Assembly: GCF_001672755.1 (NCBI RefSeq)
Contig: NZ_LZKI01000120.1
Location: 1-47,271, forward strand
Source of the DNA: Mycobacterium colombiense
Lineage (GTDB): Bacteria > Actinomycetota > Actinomycetes > Mycobacteriales > Mycobacteriaceae
Direction of reading: 5' to 3'
Length of the DNA stretch: 47,271 nt
Both the position numbers and the translations under genes were made by a program. Below, in pieces: positions 9,095 through 16,929 of this stretch. The notes below the pieces were generated by a model. The model was not told where the DNA came from and searched no databases. It saw only the letters and a list, made by a program, of their open reading frames with translations. Each line of letters begins with the position of its first letter. The first letter of the stretch is position 1.

Positions 9095-10372
9095 TTACTT
9101 GCCGCGGACGGCGACGCCGCGCAGGACGGTGTCGCGAACATGCAGCAAAGCAGGGCGTTTACCGATCTCGGCGAGGATGTTCTCCGGAATCCACTGCAGG
9201 CCGATGAGGCAGCGCGCCAGCATCGCGGTCGACGGGGCGTCCATCGCGATCTCGCCGGAGCGGAGCCCTTCGGCGAGCAGCGATTTCATCTGCCGGAGGC
9301 GCGTCGTGTAGGACCAGCCCGGATTCGCTGTTGGCGGTGAGAGCCGCATCCAGGCCAGTTGAATCCTGAACTCGTCGGAGAACTGATCCAACGCATTGAC
9401 GTTGACCCAGCTCAGAGCGTCCAGCTTCTCGGTGGGGGTGGCGTCGGAACGCAGGACGCTGACCCAGCCAGCCTCCACCTTTTTGCCGAAGGAACGCATG
9501 ATCGAGTCCAGGAGTTCGTCCTTCGACCCGATCACCCGGTACACCGTGCCGGTGCCCAGACCGGCCGCCGAGGCGATGTCCCTGATGGTGGTGACCTCAT
9601 AGCCCCTGCGGCCGAACTCGGTTCGCGCCACCGCGCGCACCAGCGCCGCCTTGTCGCTCGGGTCCGCGTCGCTGTCGTCGGACCACGTCGCGATGACGTC
9701 CTTGGCGGCGGCGAAGGCATTCGACCGGTCCAGCGCCGAGTCGGTGGGAGGACGAGTTGCCAAGCCCTGCAAGATGATTCGGCACAGCAATTCGGCCACC
9801 TGGTTGGCCGATGAACTGTGGCGCATGACGTCGAGGCCGACCTGCAGCATGGTCTGGCAGATGCGATCGGCCAACGTCGGCAGATCGATGTCGGGTTTGA
9901 TGTAGCCGCTCCACCGGCCGGCGCGCAGCGTCTGCAGCATCGCCTCCTGGATGGCCACCGGCCGCTGCTGCGTCAGCTTGGTCAGCTCCGGGTCAGTACC
10001 CGGCCCCTCGTAGAACGACATCTGCAACGCCGCGCGGTGTTCGACGGCGCAGTTGGCGATCGCCGACCCGAGCTCGATGATCTGGTCGGCGACCGGACGA
10101 GCGTCGGGTCCGTCCAGCCTCTCCTGCGCGGACCGCCCGATGCGCTCCAGATCCTCCTGGTAACGCAGGATCAGCTCGACGAGGATGGCTTCCTTGGACT
10201 CGAAGTGGTGATAGAGGCTGCCGGGGAGAATGCCGGCGGCATCGGCGATCTCCTGCAGCGACGTCCGCAGCCCCGAGGACGCGATCAATGACGCGGCGGT
10301 GGCCAGGATCTCGGCGCGACGGGTTGGGGAATCGGCTGTGCTGCCGGCTCGCAGTGACTCGGCCTTCGCCAT
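9095..10372 (-). CDS. Tandem double-domain TetR/AcrR-family transcriptional regulator
   Basis: This 425-residue protein contains two complete TetR units in one chain. The first DNA-binding domain is near residues 15-65 (RRAEILATAASLIASSGLRT, then IADAAGILPGSLYHHFESKE). The second begins about residue 230 (ALVRAVARTEFGRRGYEVTT, then IASAAGLGTGTVYRVIGSKD). Each is followed by a helical ligand-binding region. The ATG at 10372 starts MAKAESLRAGS. A single-chain tandem TetR can occupy a palindromic operator as a pseudo-dimer. Operator-like sites lie just upstream of this gene (10438-10455) and downstream at the neighbouring SDR promoter (9043-9071), so autoregulation and control of the surrounding block are inferred. 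The ligand is unknown. Confidence 0.88.
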   Translation of the reverse strand: MAKAESLRAGSTADSPTRRAEILATAASLIASSGLRTSLQEIADAAGILPGSLYHHFESKEAILVELILRYQEDLERIGRSAQERLDGPDARPVADQIIELGSAIANCAVEHRAALQMSFYEGPGTDPELTKLTQQRPVAIQEAMLQTLRAGRWSGYIKPDIDLPTLADRICQTMLQVGLDVMRHSSSANQVAELLCRIILQGLATRPPTDSALDRSNAFAAAKDVIATWSDDSDADPSDKAALVRAVARTEFGRRGYEVTTIRDIASAAGLGTGTVYRVIGSKDELLDSIMRSFGKKVEAGWVSVLRSDATPTEKLDALSWVNVNALDQFSDEFRIQLAWMRLSPPTANPGWSYTTRLRQMKSLLAEGLRSGEIAMDAPSTAMLARCLIGLQWIPENILAEIGKRPALLHVRDTVLRGVAVRGK

Positions 10373-10437
10373 GGTTAGCGGTGTGCAAATCCGGACGATT
10401 GCGGGCTGGCGAACATTCGCATTCGTCCTCTCTTGCC

Positions 10438-10455
10438 GAACCAAATCTTTGTTAG
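10438..10455. promoter_or_regulatory. Operator S2 upstream of the double-TetR gene
   Basis: GAACCAAATCTTTGTTAG matches the block consensus RACCWAATATYTGTTC (core AACCAAATCTTTGTTA). It lies 66 bases upstream of the regulator's ATG at 10372, and it is reversed in orientation relative to that gene. No convincing -35/-10 pair for the regulator can be assigned around it. Confidence 0.55.
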
Positions 10456-10510
10456 AGGCTATCAGACTGTGCGCGATGAATGCGCTGCACAAAGCGGTGA
10501 AAGCCCCATT

Positions 10511-11158
10511 CTAGAGCGGCGGACCGTCCCAGCGGTCGCACGCAACCACCTCCTCGAGCGGCCGCCGGGGCGCCGGTGAGAACGCGCGGCCCGCACGGAG
10601 CCGCCCCACCGGCAACAGACAACCTTGAACGTAGGTTGGCGGGATCCCGAGCAGGTTCCGAATCTCCTCTTCGTGATGCAGATGCAGCGTGGTGATGCAC
10701 GTCCCGTATCCCCGGGTGTGCAGCGTCAACTGGAAATTCCACACCGGCGGGAAGATCGAGCCGTACAACGTGGCCAGGTGAAACGATTCGTCGCCCTCGA
10801 CGCGAGGCAAATAGGGCTCATAGCAAGGGATTACCAGCAGGGGCACGCTCGCCATGTTCTCGACCAGCCACTCCGTCGACGACATGACCCGGCTCTCGGG
10901 AGTTCCCGCGGGCATCAGATCGGCGATCAACTGTCCACCGACGCGCAGCAGGTAGGCCTGGCGATACAGCTCGGCGATCTTGGTGCGCAGCGCCGGATCC
11001 GAGATCACCAGCCAGCGCCATGCCTGGGCATTCGACCCGTTCGCGGCCTGCAGGGCGATCCGCAGGCAGTCACGGATATCGTCGGGGTCCACCGGCGCGT
11101 CGAGGTCGAGCGATTTGCGGGCCGAAGGCGTGGCGGTGAGCAGGTACTCGATATCCAT
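10511..11158 (-). CDS. Nitroreductase family protein
   Basis: This 215-residue protein has the FMN-dependent nitroreductase fold. The early PSARKSLDLDAPVD segment resembles the RSVRxF phosphate-binding start, and CLRIALQAANGSNAQAWRW is the usual second FMN contact. The C-terminal half has RGYGTCITTLHLHHEEEIRN and LLGIPPTYVQGCLLPVG, where family members read LGIP-x-gy. The true substrate is probably an enone or quinone rather than a nitro compound. Its ATG overlaps the stop of the preceding acyl-CoA dehydrogenase gene (TGATG), so it is the last gene of a three-gene operon. Confidence 0.85.
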   Translation of the reverse strand: MDIEYLLTATPSARKSLDLDAPVDPDDIRDCLRIALQAANGSNAQAWRWLVISDPALRTKIAELYRQAYLLRVGGQLIADLMPAGTPESRVMSSTEWLVENMASVPLLVIPCYEPYLPRVEGDESFHLATLYGSIFPPVWNFQLTLHTRGYGTCITTLHLHHEEEIRNLLGIPPTYVQGCLLPVGRLRAGRAFSPAPRRPLEEVVACDRWDGPPL

Positions 11159-12279
11159 CACTGACGGCCTCTCTTGGCAAGGCGCGCACCGAGTTCGGTG
11201 AGGTACTCGTCGGGGCCGCCCCGCAACGCGCTCCAGCTCAGCAGGCGCTTGAGGTAGAGGTGAGCATCGTGCTCCCAGGTGTAGCCGATCCCGCCGAACA
11301 CCTGGATGGCGGTGTCGGCCACGGTGGCCAATCGTCCCGCGAACGCCTTCGCCCGCATCGCGGCAAGATGGCGCTCTTCGCCGGATCGACCGTCGGCTCC
11401 CGGGAACGCGTCGCTGGCCCAGAGCGCGTGGATCACACCGCTGCGGGCCAGCTCGACCGTCTCGAACATGTCCACACACAGGTGCTGGATGGCCTGGAAC
11501 GAGCCGATCGGCTGGCCGAATTGTGTTCTGCTTTTCGCGTATTCGACCGCCAAGTCCATGATGGCGCGCGCGGCGCCGAGTGCGTCGGCCGCGGTGGCGA
11601 CCAGCACGTCGTCGATCACCGCCGCCAGGGCGTCCGCGGGCGCCGCTGCCAGTCGCTGCGCGGGTGCCGCGTCGAACGCGACGCGGAACTGCTTGCGGGT
11701 CTGGTCGATGCCGTGCTCGGGCGCGATCGACAACCCGGACGAGGCGGCCCGCACCGCGAAAAGCGCGCTGCCGTGGTCATCTTCGGCGACCACGAGCAGC
11801 ACATCGGCGGCCGCGGCGTCGGGCACGGCGGCGATCTCGCCGCGCAGCACGATCGCGTCATCGTGTCGGCTGGCGGCGATCGAGGTGTTCGCCGAATCCG
11901 GGAAACAGACCGTGGCAACCGTGGTGCCGTCGGCGATGCCGCGCAACAGCTTCGGTGCGATGTCGTTGTCCCCGAGCTGGGTCAGCGCCCGCGCGGCGGC
12001 CACCGCGGTCGACAACCACGGCCCCGGGTGCAAAGCGGCACCCAGCTCTTCGGCGACGATGCCGGCCTCGACCATCGTCATGCCGGCGCCGCCGTACTCC
12101 TCCGGGACCAGCAGGCCGGTGGTTCCGAGATCGGCGAGGCCGCGCCAGACCGCCTCGTCCGTTCCGGAGGGATCGTCGAGCAGAGCGCGCACGTGCTGCG
12201 AAATGGGTGCCTTCTCGGCGAGGAAGCGCCGGGTGGTGTCGCGCAGCGCCACCTGTTCGTCGTTGAGTTCGAGGTTCAT
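11158..12279 (-). CDS. Acyl-CoA dehydrogenase (subunit-like, operon partner 2)
   Basis: This 373-residue protein starts MNLELNDEQVALRDTTRRFL and has the usual helical N-terminal domain (LGTTGLLVPEEYGGAGMTMV), a middle beta domain and a C-terminal helical domain with RTQFGQPIGSFQAIQH and IQVFGGIGYTWEHDAHLYLK. It oxidises an acyl-CoA at C2-C3 using FAD. It overlaps the other dehydrogenase by 4 bases (ATGA). Mycobacterial acyl-CoA dehydrogenases encoded as adjacent different subunits often form alpha2-beta2 enzymes for ring-bearing substrates such as steroid side chains. That quaternary structure is inferred here from the arrangement. Confidence 0.9.
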   Translation of the reverse strand: MNLELNDEQVALRDTTRRFLAEKAPISQHVRALLDDPSGTDEAVWRGLADLGTTGLLVPEEYGGAGMTMVEAGIVAEELGAALHPGPWLSTAVAAARALTQLGDNDIAPKLLRGIADGTTVATVCFPDSANTSIAASRHDDAIVLRGEIAAVPDAAAADVLLVVAEDDHGSALFAVRAASSGLSIAPEHGIDQTRKQFRVAFDAAPAQRLAAAPADALAAVIDDVLVATAADALGAARAIMDLAVEYAKSRTQFGQPIGSFQAIQHLCVDMFETVELARSGVIHALWASDAFPGADGRSGEERHLAAMRAKAFAGRLATVADTAIQVFGGIGYTWEHDAHLYLKRLLSWSALRGGPDEYLTELGARLAKRGRQ

Positions 12280-13433
12280 TTGCGCGGCAGTCCCAGCACT
12301 CGTTGCGCGGTGATGTTCTTGTTGATCTGCGTGGTACCGCCCGCGATGGTCAGCGACCGCGAGGTCAGGCGGTAGTTCGCCCATGGCGCGCCGGCGCCCT
12401 GGGTCCCGAGGGCGTCGAAGGCCAGTGCGGCCAGATCCTGGCCGATCTCGCCCCACACGGTCTTGGCGAGGCTGGCCGACCCCAACGCGTCACCGCCGTG
12501 CAGCGTCGCCGAGATCGACCGCTGACACAGGACCTCGAGATACTTGATGCGGACAGCGATTTCGCCGAGGCGCCGCAGCGTCACCGGATCGTCCAGCGCG
12601 CCGGTGCCGGCTGCGGCGAGATCGTTGACCAGCTCTTCGAGCCGCACCTGCATCTCCGCGTACAGCCTGGCGGCCCCGGCGCGCTCGTGGCTGAGCGTGG
12701 TGGTGGCCACCTGCCAGCCCGCGTTGAGCGGACCGAGCAGCGCGTCCGCCGGCACCCGCACGTCGTGAAAGAAGATCTCGGCGAAGTCCGCGTCACCGTT
12801 GAGCGTGACCAGCGGGCGCACCTCGATGCCCGGCAGCGTCATGTCGACGATCAGGCAGGAGATCCCCTTGTGCTTGGGCGCCTCGGGATCGGTGCGCACG
12901 TAGAGCTGACACCAGTCGGCCCGATGCCCCAGCGAGGTCCAGATCTTCTGGCCGTTGACGACGAAGTCACTATTTTCCGGGCCGTCTCGCACGGCGCGGG
13001 TGCGCAGCGCCGCGAGATCGGACCCCGCCTCGGGTTCCGACATTCCCTGGCACCAGATGTCGTCGGCACGCATCATGCGGGGGAGCAGGGTGAGCTTCTG
13101 CGACTCGGTGCCGTACTGCATGATGGCAGGCGCGATGTTGTTGAGCCCAATCACGTTGAGCGGCATCGGAGCTCGAGCGCGCGTGGTCTCTTCGGTGTAG
13201 ACCAGCTGCTCGAGCACTGTTGCGCCGCGCCCACCGTATTCGGGCGGCCAGGACACGGCGGCCCATCCCGCGTCGGCCATCGTCGCGTTCCACGCGCGCA
13301 ACATCTCGAACGCGGCGTCGTCACGGCCGGTGGGCCGGCGCGCGGCCACCAGCTCGTCGGTCAGGTTCTGCGAGAGCCAGTCACGCAGCTCGCTGCGGAA
13401 CTGTTCCACTTCCGCCGGGTATGAAAAGTCCAC
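12276..13433 (-). CDS. Acyl-CoA dehydrogenase (operon partner 1)
   Basis: This 385-residue protein starts at a GTG preceded by AGAGGAAC and reads VDFSYPAEVEQFRSELRDWL. Key segments are WPPEYGGRGATVLEQLVYTE, the FAD/substrate loop CQGMSEPEAGSDLAALRTRA, VNGQKIWTSLGHRADW and the C-terminal IAGGTTQINKNITAQRVLGL. It is the first gene of the ACAD-ACAD-nitroreductase operon. Its promoter (13475-13503) lies inside the 3' end of the preceding SnoaL gene and carries a weak version of the block operator. It is probably the partner subunit of the neighbouring dehydrogenase. Confidence 0.9.
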   Translation of the reverse strand: MDFSYPAEVEQFRSELRDWLSQNLTDELVAARRPTGRDDAAFEMLRAWNATMADAGWAAVSWPPEYGGRGATVLEQLVYTEETTRARAPMPLNVIGLNNIAPAIMQYGTESQKLTLLPRMMRADDIWCQGMSEPEAGSDLAALRTRAVRDGPENSDFVVNGQKIWTSLGHRADWCQLYVRTDPEAPKHKGISCLIVDMTLPGIEVRPLVTLNGDADFAEIFFHDVRVPADALLGPLNAGWQVATTTLSHERAGAARLYAEMQVRLEELVNDLAAAGTGALDDPVTLRRLGEIAVRIKYLEVLCQRSISATLHGGDALGSASLAKTVWGEIGQDLAALAFDALGTQGAGAPWANYRLTSRSLTIAGGTTQINKNITAQRVLGLPRK

Positions 13434-13474
13434 GTTCCTCTGTCTTTGGCGTCGTAAAACCCTGGCCAAGCCGC

Positions 13475-13503
13475 ACTCTACGGTTGGGCGGATATCTGGT
13501 CAA
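13475..13503 (-). promoter_or_regulatory. ACAD operon promoter with weak operator S3
   Basis: On the minus strand TTGACC (13498-13503), a 17-base spacer and TAGAGT (13475-13480) form a sigma-70-like promoter. The spacer begins AGATATCC, a partial match to the operator consensus. About 28 of 36 bases in this stretch are identical to the promoter at 15061-15089, so the two are clearly related. The promoter overlaps the last codons of the SnoaL gene. Confidence 0.6.
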
Positions 13504-14047
13504 CGATGTTGTCGGGCATGCGCGATGCCGCGAGCGGGCGGTCGTATGAGGCGTCCGTCTCGTCGTGGCGGGGCGTGCGGCTTCCAGGCACCATGGCGAT
13601 GGCTTCGTCGGTGAGCAGTGATTGCGATTCGTTCATGAACTCCACCAGGCAGACGCGGTCGACGATGGCCCAACGTCCGTCGCGCCGCTCCAGGCGATCC
13701 ACGTAACGACCCCCGGAGATCGTCATGTGGTTCGCCGGTTCACGGTCGGTGCCGATGAACAGGTAGTAGGTCTCCGCGTGCGCCTCGTCGCCGTCGATGT
13801 CGGCGGTGTGGTTCAGCAGATAGTGCTGGTATCGCGTCTGGCTGCCGTGGTACGCCAGCGCCCAGTCGATGAAATCGTCGACCTCGCCGACGAATCCGAC
13901 GTGGTCGTCGACGGCGCCGTCGTGGTAGGCCGACCGCAGCAATGCCCGGTCCTGCCGGTCGATTCCGCGCGCGTAACGCTGCATGCAGTCGTGGATCTCC
14001 GCGCGGTCGGTGAGATGCCGGACCTGGTCGCGCAATTCGTCATCCAC
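13478..14047 (-). CDS. SnoaL-like (NTF2-fold) protein
   Basis: This 189-residue protein reads VDDELRDQVRHLTDRAEIHD from a GTG at 14047, which is 2 bases after the preceding SDR stop; the SD sequence GGAGGG lies inside that gene's end. Features of the SnoaL_4/NTF2 fold are IHDCMQRYARGIDRQDRALL, AYHDGAVDDHVGF, LNHTADIDGDEAHAETYYLF and ISGGRYVDRLERRDGRWAIV. These small alpha+beta barrels act as cyclases, isomerases, dehydratases or binding proteins in catabolic clusters. It is co-transcribed with the SDR at 14050. The actual reaction is not predictable. Confidence 0.8.
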   Translation of the reverse strand: MDDELRDQVRHLTDRAEIHDCMQRYARGIDRQDRALLRSAYHDGAVDDHVGFVGEVDDFIDWALAYHGSQTRYQHYLLNHTADIDGDEAHAETYYLFIGTDREPANHMTISGGRYVDRLERRDGRWAIVDRVCLVEFMNESQSLLTDEAIAMVPGSRTPRHDETDASYDRPLAASRMPDNIVDQISAQP

Positions 14048-14049
14048 GG

Positions 14050-15024
14050 TCAGCTCCCTCCAGGTTCGGGGAAGGCGACCTCGACGTTGCCTGGCATCGG
14101 GCTGACGCCGCGCCGGTCGCACACTTCCAGCACCTCATCGACGATCGACGCGGGCACGATGAACTTCTCCGTGGAGGACATCTGCTCGAGATGCGCCTCG
14201 ATGTCCTCGGCCGTGGGCCGGCTCTCGGCGTCGGCGAGCCAGCCTTCGGTGAGGCCGACGAACACCCGCGCGTAGCGGCCGGCGGCCGCGGAATAGTTGC
14301 GGTGGGTGAACGTGCAGGCCGTGCTGGCCAGAAACGTCACCAGCGGCACGACGAGCTCGGGCCGAATTGCTTGCATGAAGCCCGATTCGGCGAGGAACTT
14401 CTCGTCGCCGACGGTCTCGGTGACCATCCGCGAGAACCCGGTGGGCATAACGGAATTCGCCAGTACTCCGTGTGCTGCGCCTTCGATGGCGATGACGTTC
14501 GTCAACCCGACCAACCCGGCTTTGGCCGCTGCGTAGTGGGCCTCCATCGGCTGGCCGAAGATTCCGGCGGAGGAGGAGATGAACACGAATCGGCCGCCGC
14601 CGTTGTTCTTCATCACGCGATACGCGGGCTGGGACAGATGAAAGCCGCCGTCGAGATGCACGCGCAGCATCCGCGTCCAGTCGTCGTGCGAGAGGTCTTC
14701 GAAGGGCACGCTGCCGAAGATGCCGGCGTTGCTGACGACGGCGTCGAGTCGCCCGAAGGCGTCCACGGCCGCGTCGATGATCGCCTGGCCGCCGGCGGGG
14801 CTGTCAACGGAGTCGTAAGAGGCGATGGCCCGGCCGCCGCCCTGTTTGATCTCGTCGACCACCTCATTGGCGACGCCTCTGTCGGAACCCTCCCCGCGCA
14901 TCGAGCCGCCGAGGTCGTTGACCACCACGGCGGCGCCGCGGCGCGCCAGGTCCAGCGCGTACAGCCGACCGAGTCCCCGACCGGCCCCGGTCACCACCGC
15001 CACCTGGCCGGTGAAGTCAATCAT
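14050..15024 (-). CDS. SDR of the multifunctional-enzyme (3-hydroxyacyl-CoA dehydrogenase) type
   Basis: This 324-residue SDR starts MIDFTGQVAVVTGAGRGLGR, with the TGAGRGLG cofactor loop. VVVNDLGGSMRGEG is the insertion typical of the dehydrogenase domain of peroxisomal MFE-2/HSD17B4-type proteins. NAG follows in VVSNAGIFGSV, then ISSSAGIFG and YAAAKAG (Tyr and Lys). The C-terminal tail, from about residue 250, is longer than in simple SDRs. It probably oxidises a 3-hydroxyacyl-CoA in beta-oxidation. It is the first gene of the SDR-SnoaL pair, starts from the promoter at 15061-15089 and is divergent from the VWA gene. Confidence 0.87.
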   Translation of the reverse strand: MIDFTGQVAVVTGAGRGLGRLYALDLARRGAAVVVNDLGGSMRGEGSDRGVANEVVDEIKQGGGRAIASYDSVDSPAGGQAIIDAAVDAFGRLDAVVSNAGIFGSVPFEDLSHDDWTRMLRVHLDGGFHLSQPAYRVMKNNGGGRFVFISSSAGIFGQPMEAHYAAAKAGLVGLTNVIAIEGAAHGVLANSVMPTGFSRMVTETVGDEKFLAESGFMQAIRPELVVPLVTFLASTACTFTHRNYSAAAGRYARVFVGLTEGWLADAESRPTAEDIEAHLEQMSSTEKFIVPASIVDEVLEVCDRRGVSPMPGNVEVAFPEPGGS

Positions 15025-15060
15025 CGTGCGCTCCTGATTCATTGACTGCTGTGCAGCCGG

Positions 15061-15089
15061 ACTTTACGGTGGAACAGATATTTGGTCAA
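15061..15089 (-). promoter_or_regulatory. Divergent SDR/VWA promoter with operator S4 (best match)
   Basis: On the minus strand TTGACC (15084-15089) and TAAAGT (15061-15066) are 17 bases apart. Operator GACCAAATATCTGTTC fits the consensus RACCWAATATYTGTTC at all positions and is 12/16 palindromic. The site lies between the SDR starting at 15024 and the VWA gene starting at 15107, so one bound repressor could control both directions. Confidence 0.75.
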
Positions 15090-15106
15090 CAATCTGGAGG
15101 TTGAGC

Positions 15107-16873
15107 GTGGAGGACGGCGCCGGTGCCGACCGACTGCAGGCCCTGGGCATGCTCGCCTCCGCGCTCGCGGGCCGGGCCGTTGCTGTCGCCGGGCTGCCAC
15201 CGGGCGCACCGGCATGGACCGACGGCCACACGATCCACGTCGATGCCGCGGCGGCGCCGCGCGCGCAACTGAAAGCCGTAGCCGTGCAGGCATCGATGAT
15301 CGCTGCCGGCAGCCTGGAGCCCGATGTGGTGGGCGCGTTGGTTCACCGGCGCAAGCTGGCCAAGCGTTACCTCTCGGTCGAAGCCCACCGCGCACTGGTC
15401 GCCAATGCCCCTTTGTTACCAAGTGTTTTGGCGTCGCTGGGCGACCGCGACATCGCGGGTCGCAGCGATTCGCCCAGCGCGTCGCTCGACATTGCCGCCG
15501 CACGGGTGGCGCTGCAAGACCCGGCGCCCGAGTTCGGCGTGATTCGCGCGGCAAAGGTGATGTCCGCGTGCGCCCGGGTGGCCAAACAAGACGAAGAGGA
15601 GAAGGCCGGCCATGTGCCGCGGCGTAATGGCGCAACGGAACTCGAGGAGCTCGACGACGGCGAGGTCGACGACTCCGACGATCCCGACCTGTTCACCAGC
15701 CCGGTTGGCGGTGGCGGATTCATCGGCAAGTGGTTGAAGAAGATGCTCTCGTCGGCGCGCAAGACCGGAAGTGGCGGCGGCCCGCCCGGCGCGGACAACC
15801 CCACCCACCGCACCAGCTCCGGCAAGCGCGGCGCGTACGCCGTCACATCGCTGGCCTCGGTCTCCGGCGGCGACGACGGGGACGCCGATCACGAGGGCTA
15901 CACCGCCGCGGACGGGGTGCGGTATCCGGAATGGGACATCGCGCGTAAGAGCTACCGGCCGGCGTGGTGCACGGTGCGCGAGGTCGAGCCGCAGATCAAG
16001 GCGTCGGCAACCCAGGCCATCGAGGACGCCATCGGCGTGCGGCGCCCGCTGTCGCGGCTCGGCATGGGCCTGCACCGTCGGCACCGGCAGTCGCAGGGCG
16101 ACGACATCGACATCGACGCGGCCGTGGAGGCTCGGGTCGAAGTGCGCGCCGGATCGGTGCCTGACGAGGCCGTATACCTCGACAGCTTGCGGCGCCGTCG
16201 CGACCTGTCGGTGCTGCTGCTGCTGGACGTGTCGGGCTCATCGGGCGAACCCGGAACGGTCGGGCGCACGGTGCACGAACAACAGCGTGCGGCCGTCGCC
16301 AACCTGACCGTGGCGCTGCACGATCTGGGTGACCGCGTCGCGCTGTACGCGTACTACTCGCAGGGCCGTCGCGCGGTGAGCATGGTGCCGGTGAAGCGGT
16401 TCGACGACCACCTGAACGCCCAGGTCATCCGCCGGCTCAACAGCCTGGAACCCGGCGCGTATTCACGACTGGGCGCGGCGATCCGGCACGGTTCGGCGAC
16501 CCTGGAGGCGCGTGGCGGTACGTCGCGGCGGCTGTTGGTGGTGCTCTCCGATGGGCTGGCCTACGACCATGGCTACGAGCGGGCGTACGGTGCCGCGGAC
16601 GCGCGCCGCGCGCTGACCGAGGCCCGTCGCCGGGGGACCGGTTGCGTATGTCTGACGATCGGCGCGGGAACCGACGTGGCATCGCTGCGCCGGGTGTTCG
16701 GCAGCACGGCGCATGCCACCATCGCCCGCCCCGATCAGCTCGCCGGGGTGATCGGACCGCTGTTCCGGTCCGCCCTGCGCTCGGCGGAGGTTCGGCGCAG
16801 GATATCGGTGATGCCAAGTCCCAGAACACAGTTGGCGCGCGAGAACGTCAACACCGCCCGTCAGGGCACTTGA
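15107..16873 (+). CDS. von Willebrand factor A domain protein (CbbO/NorD/CoxE type)
   Basis: This 588-residue protein has an N-terminal helical part, an acidic linker near residues 165-190 (TELEELDDGEVDDSDDPDLF) and a C-terminal VWA domain with the metal-binding MIDAS motif DVSGS at Asp374-Ser378 and the later VVLSDGLAYDHGY. The overall layout is that of NorD/CbbO proteins, which pair with MoxR-type AAA+ ATPases to install metals or remodel enzymes. The matching ATPase lies 56 bases downstream. GTG 15107 is chosen because GGAGG ends 6 bases before it; a TTG at 15101 has no spacing. The client enzyme is unknown. Cytochromes P450 and other oxidoreductases are encoded nearby. Confidence 0.85.
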   Translation: MEDGAGADRLQALGMLASALAGRAVAVAGLPPGAPAWTDGHTIHVDAAAAPRAQLKAVAVQASMIAAGSLEPDVVGALVHRRKLAKRYLSVEAHRALVANAPLLPSVLASLGDRDIAGRSDSPSASLDIAAARVALQDPAPEFGVIRAAKVMSACARVAKQDEEEKAGHVPRRNGATELEELDDGEVDDSDDPDLFTSPVGGGGFIGKWLKKMLSSARKTGSGGGPPGADNPTHRTSSGKRGAYAVTSLASVSGGDDGDADHEGYTAADGVRYPEWDIARKSYRPAWCTVREVEPQIKASATQAIEDAIGVRRPLSRLGMGLHRRHRQSQGDDIDIDAAVEARVEVRAGSVPDEAVYLDSLRRRRDLSVLLLLDVSGSSGEPGTVGRTVHEQQRAAVANLTVALHDLGDRVALYAYYSQGRRAVSMVPVKRFDDHLNAQVIRRLNSLEPGAYSRLGAAIRHGSATLEARGGTSRRLLVVLSDGLAYDHGYERAYGAADARRALTEARRRGTGCVCLTIGAGTDVASLRRVFGSTAHATIARPDQLAGVIGPLFRSALRSAEVRRRISVMPSPRTQLARENVNTARQGT

Positions 16874-16898
16874 AAACAAACATCTGTTCCGGTTAGGC
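16870..16898 (+). promoter_or_regulatory. MoxR gene promoter with operator S5
   Basis: TTGAAA (16870-16875), a 17-base spacer and TTAGGC (16893-16898) form a promoter that overlaps the VWA stop codon. The operator AAACAAACATCTGTTC lies at 16874-16889, shifted by 2 bases relative to S4. It matches S4 at 13 of 16 positions. The ATPase gene therefore has its own controlled start in addition to read-through from the VWA gene. Confidence 0.65.
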
Positions 16899-16929
16899 TC
16901 CAATCGCCGGGAGTAGCAGAAGGGAAGCT

